Below, one piece after another: positions 61,020 to 64,000 of a DNA stretch of 64,000 nucleotides. Source of the DNA: Emcibacter sp. (GTDB lineage: Bacteria; Pseudomonadota; Alphaproteobacteria; Sphingomonadales; Emcibacteraceae). The DNA is taken from positions 186,001 to 250,000 of the forward strand of contig JAJFIQ010000019.1 in NCBI GenBank assembly GCA_021774785.1, given 5' to 3'. The notes under the pieces were generated by a model, which had not been told where the DNA came from, did not search any database, and saw only the letters and a list, made by a program, of their open reading frames with translations. How positions within the stretch are numbered: position 1 is the stretch's first letter; every line of letters begins with the position of its first letter. The position numbers and the translations under genes are program-made.

Positions 61020-62204
61020 TCAACATGATTTATACATGGTTACGACGCAGGCCCCCCCAAGGCCCAGATTGTGCTGCAATGCAACCCTGCTGCCGTCAAC
61101 CTGACGCTTACCTGCTGTCCCGCGAAGTTGCCAGACCAGTTCCGCACATTGCGCCAATCCTGTGGCCCCTAAGGGATGTCCTTTAGAAAGCAATCCACCA
61201 GACGGGTTGGTAACTATGTGCCCGCCATAAGTATTGTCGCCTTCTTCAATGAATTTTGTTGCCCCACCTTCAGGACATAACCCAAGCCCCTCATAAGTGA
61301 TGACTTCATTTGTCGTGAAACAATCATGAAGTTCAACCACGTCAATATCATTTGGTCCAATACCAGACTGTTCGTAAACGTCGGTTGCGGCGGCTTTTGT
61401 CATATCCTGACCGACCACTTTAATCATGCTGTGATCGTTAAAACTGGATGGGAAATCAGTGGTCATGGACTGTCCCACAATGGATACCGTGGCTTTAAGA
61501 CCTTTGCGTTTGGCATAGTCTGCGCTGCATAAAATTGCTGCTGCTCCGCCACATGTAGGCGGGCAACATTGCAGTCGGGTAAGGTTTCTGTATAGCCGGG
61601 GTGAAGACATGACATCTTCTACGCTGAGGGCGGTTCTGAAAATGGCCCGTTCGTTATGTTCGGCATGGAGGCTGGCTTTCACCCGGACTTTGGCAAATAT
61701 TTCCGTTTTAGCATCATATTTCTGCTGATATTCATAGCCCGCACCGCCAAACAATCGCAGGGCCATAGGGGTATCTCTTTCATCATCAGCTTCATTTGCT
61801 ACTTTCAGAAAACGGTCTAATGGGTTTGTTCTATCATCAAAAATTACGTCAAGTGCGCCGGGGGCCATTTGTTCAAAACCCAAAGCAAGAACACAATCGG
61901 CCGCCCCGCTCTCAATAGCTTGCCTCGCCAGATACAGGGCCGATGATCCGGTGGCACAGTTATTATTGACATTGAAGATGGGGATGCCGCTTAGACCAAC
62001 ATTATAAAGGGCCGTTTGCCCCGCTGTGCTGTCACCGTAAACCCATCCAATATAAGCTTGCTGAATGTCGTTATAGGGTATGCCTGCATCCGCAAGGGCC
62101 AATTTAGTGGCTTCTGCGCCCATTTGGTCATACATGACACTTTGTTTTGGTTTTACGAAGGGTAACATCCCAACGCCGGGGACCAATGTCGAAAATTTAC
62201 TCAC
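61020..62204 (-). CDS. SCP2-type thiolase / lipid-transfer-protein thiolase
   Basis: A 394-residue thiolase. Nucleophile Cys83 in NNNCATGSSALYLARQ, the SCP2 motif HDCFTTNEV, active-site His in GGLLSKGHPLGATG and second Cys in GLGGACVVTMY. The HDCF and GHPLGAT forms mark the SCP2 (lipid-transfer) branch, which cleaves branched or steroid-type 3-ketoacyl-CoA. GTG start after AGGAACT. It is the first gene of the thiolase-ligase-TonB receptor operon. A long gap to the dehydrogenase gene upstream contains that gene's terminator and a possible operator. Confidence 0.92.
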   Translation of the reverse strand: MSKFSTLVPGVGMLPFVKPKQSVMYDQMGAEATKLALADAGIPYNDIQQAYIGWVYGDSTAGQTALYNVGLSGIPIFNVNNNCATGSSALYLARQAIESGAADCVLALGFEQMAPGALDVIFDDRTNPLDRFLKVANEADDERDTPMALRLFGGAGYEYQQKYDAKTEIFAKVRVKASLHAEHNERAIFRTALSVEDVMSSPRLYRNLTRLQCCPPTCGGAAAILCSADYAKRKGLKATVSIVGQSMTTDFPSSFNDHSMIKVVGQDMTKAAATDVYEQSGIGPNDIDVVELHDCFTTNEVITYEGLGLCPEGGATKFIEEGDNTYGGHIVTNPSGGLLSKGHPLGATGLAQCAELVWQLRGTAGKRQVDGSRVALQHNLGLGGACVVTMYKSC

Positions 62205-62269
62205 GTGACAGTTCCTGCAAGATATAAAAAGATTTGGGTTACATTAAACCATTATTTTATTATTAGTAT

Positions 62270-62292
62270 TGTTATCCTACTGATGAGTAACA
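62270..62292. promoter_or_regulatory. Weak dyad upstream of the thiolase operon
   Basis: TGTTA (62270-62274) mirrors TAACA (62288-62292), 66 bases before the thiolase start. The arms are short, so it is only a candidate TetR- or GntR-type site. The surrounding gap 62205-62541 holds no gene. Confidence 0.3.
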
Positions 62293-62362
62293 TTATAGAC
62301 TAGAAATATCAGAGTCAAGCAATATGAAGAGTCCAAACCTTAATTATGCCAAGAAGTGAAGG

Positions 62363-62402
62363 GGGTAAAAAAAATGACCGCACGGAGTATAAGCTCCGGC
62401 GG
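62363..62402 (-). terminator. Rho-independent terminator after the methylsuccinyl-CoA dehydrogenase gene
   Basis: Read on the minus strand, the arms TGACCGC and GCGGTCA with the inner CGGAG and CTCCG (62372-62402) form a long stem with one bulged base and a six-base loop, followed by a run of eight T (complement of 62363-62370). It lies 140 bases beyond the stop of the gene at 62542. Confidence 0.88.
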
Positions 62403-62410
62403 TCAGTTAA

Positions 62411-62430
62411 AATGTCAGAACATAAGTTCT
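62411..62430. repeat. Second short hairpin next to the terminator
   Basis: GTCAGAAC (62411-62418) pairs with GTTCTGAC (62423-62430) across a four-base loop. With the terminator at 62372-62402 it makes a tandem structure after the gene at 62542; it may stabilise the mRNA end. Confidence 0.6.
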
Positions 62431-62541
62431 GACGGGGATAATTCCTATAAGCCTATGAATAGCCCATAAAACATATATTTCCAAATATTATTTTGTTTTT
62501 TTATAAAAAACTTCGATAATAATCGAAACTTCAACTATTAT

Positions 62542-64000
62542 TTACGATAATAATCGTCTGGCTATAACGTCTGCCTGTATTTCTGCGGCACCTTCGAATA
62601 TATTCAAAATTCTGGCATCACATAAAACACGGCTGATTTGATATTCCATTGCGTAACCATTCCCGCCATGAATCTGCAAGGCATTATCGGCCGTGCTCCA
62701 GGCCACACGGGCACCTAGCAATTTGGCCATTCCCGCTTCCAGATCACAGCGTTTGTCTTCATCTTTGCGGCGGGCGGCAAAATAGGTCAGCTGTCGGGTC
62801 ATCATAATTTCCACGGCACTAAGGGCAATTTTTCCGTGAACCCGGGGGAAGTTAAAAATAGGTTTTCCGAACTGGACACGCTCTGTTGAATAGCGCAGGC
62901 CCAACTCAAGCGCGTTTTGGGCAACGCCGAGGGCGCGGGCGGCCGTCTGGATGCGGGCACTTTCAAAGGTGGTCATCAATTGCTTGAAGCCGTTGCCTTC
63001 CTTCCCGCCCAGCAGATTTTCCGCCTTAACGTTAAACCCGTCAAAGCCAAGTTCAAATTCTTTCATGCCCCGGTATCCGAGAACTTCTATTTCACCGCCG
63101 GTCATACCCTCAGTCGGGAAGGGATTATCATCCGTGCCACGCTGTTTTTCGGCTAAAAACATACTGAGGCCTTTATAGCCCGGTTGATCCGGATTGGTAC
63201 GGGCCAGCAACGTCATCACATCGGCACGGGCCGCATGGGTGATCCATGTTTTATTACCTGTGATGTGATATGTATCACCGTCTTTCACCGCCCGTGTCTT
63301 CAATGACCCAAGGTCGGAACCAACATTTGGTTCAGTAAAGACGGCGGTGGGCAGGATTTCCCCAGTAGCAATTTTTGGGAGCCATTTTTGTTTCTGTTCC
63401 TCTGTACCGCCACCTATGATCAGTTCGGCGGCAATTTCGGAGCGCGTACCAAGGGAGCCAACACCGATGTAGCCGCGCGAAAGCTCCTCTGATACGATGC
63501 ACATACTGGTCTTACCCAGTTCGGAACCGTCATATTCTTCGGGAATGGTTAGACCGAATACGCCCATTTCGCTCATCTTGTTGATGATTTCCATGGGGAT
63601 ATATTCATCCTTCAAATGCCATTCGTGGGCAAAGGGTATTACTTCTTCATCGGCAAACCGACGAAATTGATCCCTAATCATGCTGTATGTTTCATCCAGC
63701 CCCAGATTACCAAAGGCCCCTGTATCCACACTATGCTCAATGAGCCGCGCGAGTTTTTCTCTGTTTTCAGGCGTATTGCCCTGAGCAATTAAATTCTGGA
63801 CTTCAGGGGTATAAAAGGCATGGACGTCATCATCACTGATCCACATATCGTCGGGGCGTACAAACTCGCTCTGGCTCATGGGGATACCACCCCACATTTG
63901 ATAGAGATATTCGCCGAAGCCAATGCGGACGATCATTTCTTCCAATTCGGTAAAATTACCTTCTTCGTCCAGTGCCGTTGCCCAGTTCAATGTTTGACGT
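62542..64000 (-). CDS. mcd: (2S)-methylsuccinyl-CoA dehydrogenase (5' end outside window)
   Basis: A flavin acyl-CoA dehydrogenase-family enzyme of the ethylmalonyl-CoA pathway, oxidising (2S)-methylsuccinyl-CoA to mesaconyl-CoA. The frame is open to the right edge, so the N-terminus is missing; the visible part is about 485 residues against about 550 for full Mcd. The Mcd-type N-terminal extension is recognisable (NFTELEEMIVRIGFGEYLYQ, GGIPMSQSEFVRPDDMW), followed by the core with EVIPFAHEWHLKDEYIPMEI, TAVFTEPNVGSDLGSL, ITGNKTWITHAARADVMTLL, GYRGMKEFELGFDGF and the C-terminal ALQIHGGNGYAMEYQISRVL and FEGAAEIQADVIARRLL. The catalytic base was not assigned. Its own terminator isolates it from the thiolase operon. 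It implies acetyl-CoA assimilation by this pathway, without isocitrate lyase. Confidence 0.92.
   Translation of the reverse strand, partial: RQTLNWATALDEEGNFTELEEMIVRIGFGEYLYQMWGGIPMSQSEFVRPDDMWISDDDVHAFYTPEVQNLIAQGNTPENREKLARLIEHSVDTGAFGNLGLDETYSMIRDQFRRFADEEVIPFAHEWHLKDEYIPMEIINKMSEMGVFGLTIPEEYDGSELGKTSMCIVSEELSRGYIGVGSLGTRSEIAAELIIGGGTEEQKQKWLPKIATGEILPTAVFTEPNVGSDLGSLKTRAVKDGDTYHITGNKTWITHAARADVMTLLARTNPDQPGYKGLSMFLAEKQRGTDDNPFPTEGMTGGEIEVLGYRGMKEFELGFDGFNVKAENLLGGKEGNGFKQLMTTFESARIQTAARALGVAQNALELGLRYSTERVQFGKPIFNFPRVHGKIALSAVEIMMTRQLTYFAARRKDEDKRCDLEAGMAKLLGARVAWSTADNALQIHGGNGYAMEYQISRVLCDARILNIFEGAAEIQADVIARRLLS

Overview
The window looks like chromosomal DNA of a marine-type alphaproteobacterium of moderate to low GC. 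The evidence is a (2S)-methylsuccinyl-CoA dehydrogenase (ethylmalonyl-CoA pathway), four TonB-dependent receptors, a displaced 3' half of an elongator tRNA-Met, and many ATGA-coupled catabolic operons. The genus cannot be named from the sequence. There is no rRNA, no intact tRNA, no CRISPR array and no complete transposase.

Layout. (1) 1-3.6 kb: the end of a TonB-dependent receptor, then a nitrilase and an aldoxime dehydratase whose genes overlap (aldoxime to nitrile to acid). (2) 3.6-14.8 kb: an accessory region. It has a small transposase-free element with IS21-like ends, a HipB/HipA pair, and a nearly mirror-symmetric set of envelope genes: TPR protein, TPR lipoprotein, ankyrin protein, TPR lipoprotein paralogue, TPR-TonB paralogue. 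Two imperfect direct repeats of about 210 bp flank this set. The second repeat runs into a tRNA-Met 3' half, followed by a recombinase relic that joins a serine-recombinase tail to a tyrosine-recombinase tail. (3) 14.8-28.9 kb: a sugar-osmolyte locus with an SSS symporter, a GH63-like glycosidase, glycerate 2-kinase, LacI and ROK regulators, a TonB receptor, a GH63 mannosyl/glucosylglycerate hydrolase, an SDR, mannonate dehydratase and an SMP-30 lactonase. Together they predict growth on mannosylglycerate (digeneaside, a red-algal solute): import, hydrolysis to mannose plus glycerate, phosphorylation of glycerate, and oxidation of mannose to 2-keto-3-deoxygluconate.

(4) 29.3-48.8 kb: an amino-acid/peptide region. 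It holds an RpiR regulator, a DgcA/DgcN-like pair (D-glutamate catabolism), a GntR regulator, a DUF819 transporter, a BMP-type binding lipoprotein coupled to a histidine kinase, an aminotransferase/aldehyde dehydrogenase/CoA-ester lyase operon, and a convergent operon with a D-cysteine-desulfhydrase-like PLP enzyme, two M81 (MlrC-like) peptidases and a dihydrodipicolinate-synthase-family lyase. An exported serine hydrolase is next. (5) 49.1-56.9 kb: TonB receptor, GPH-type symporter, alpha/beta hydrolase, serine hydrolase, UTRA-type GntR regulator and SDR, all on the plus strand. (6) 57-64 kb: a minus-strand operon of thiolase, acyl-CoA ligase and TonB receptor, then methylsuccinyl-CoA dehydrogenase, cut by the right edge.

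The strongest candidates for undescribed biology are the predicted digeneaside utilisation locus, the mirror-image TPR/ankyrin island with its att-like repeats, and the D-amino-acid/peptide region. All functions are inferred from sequence motifs and context; no database search was run.
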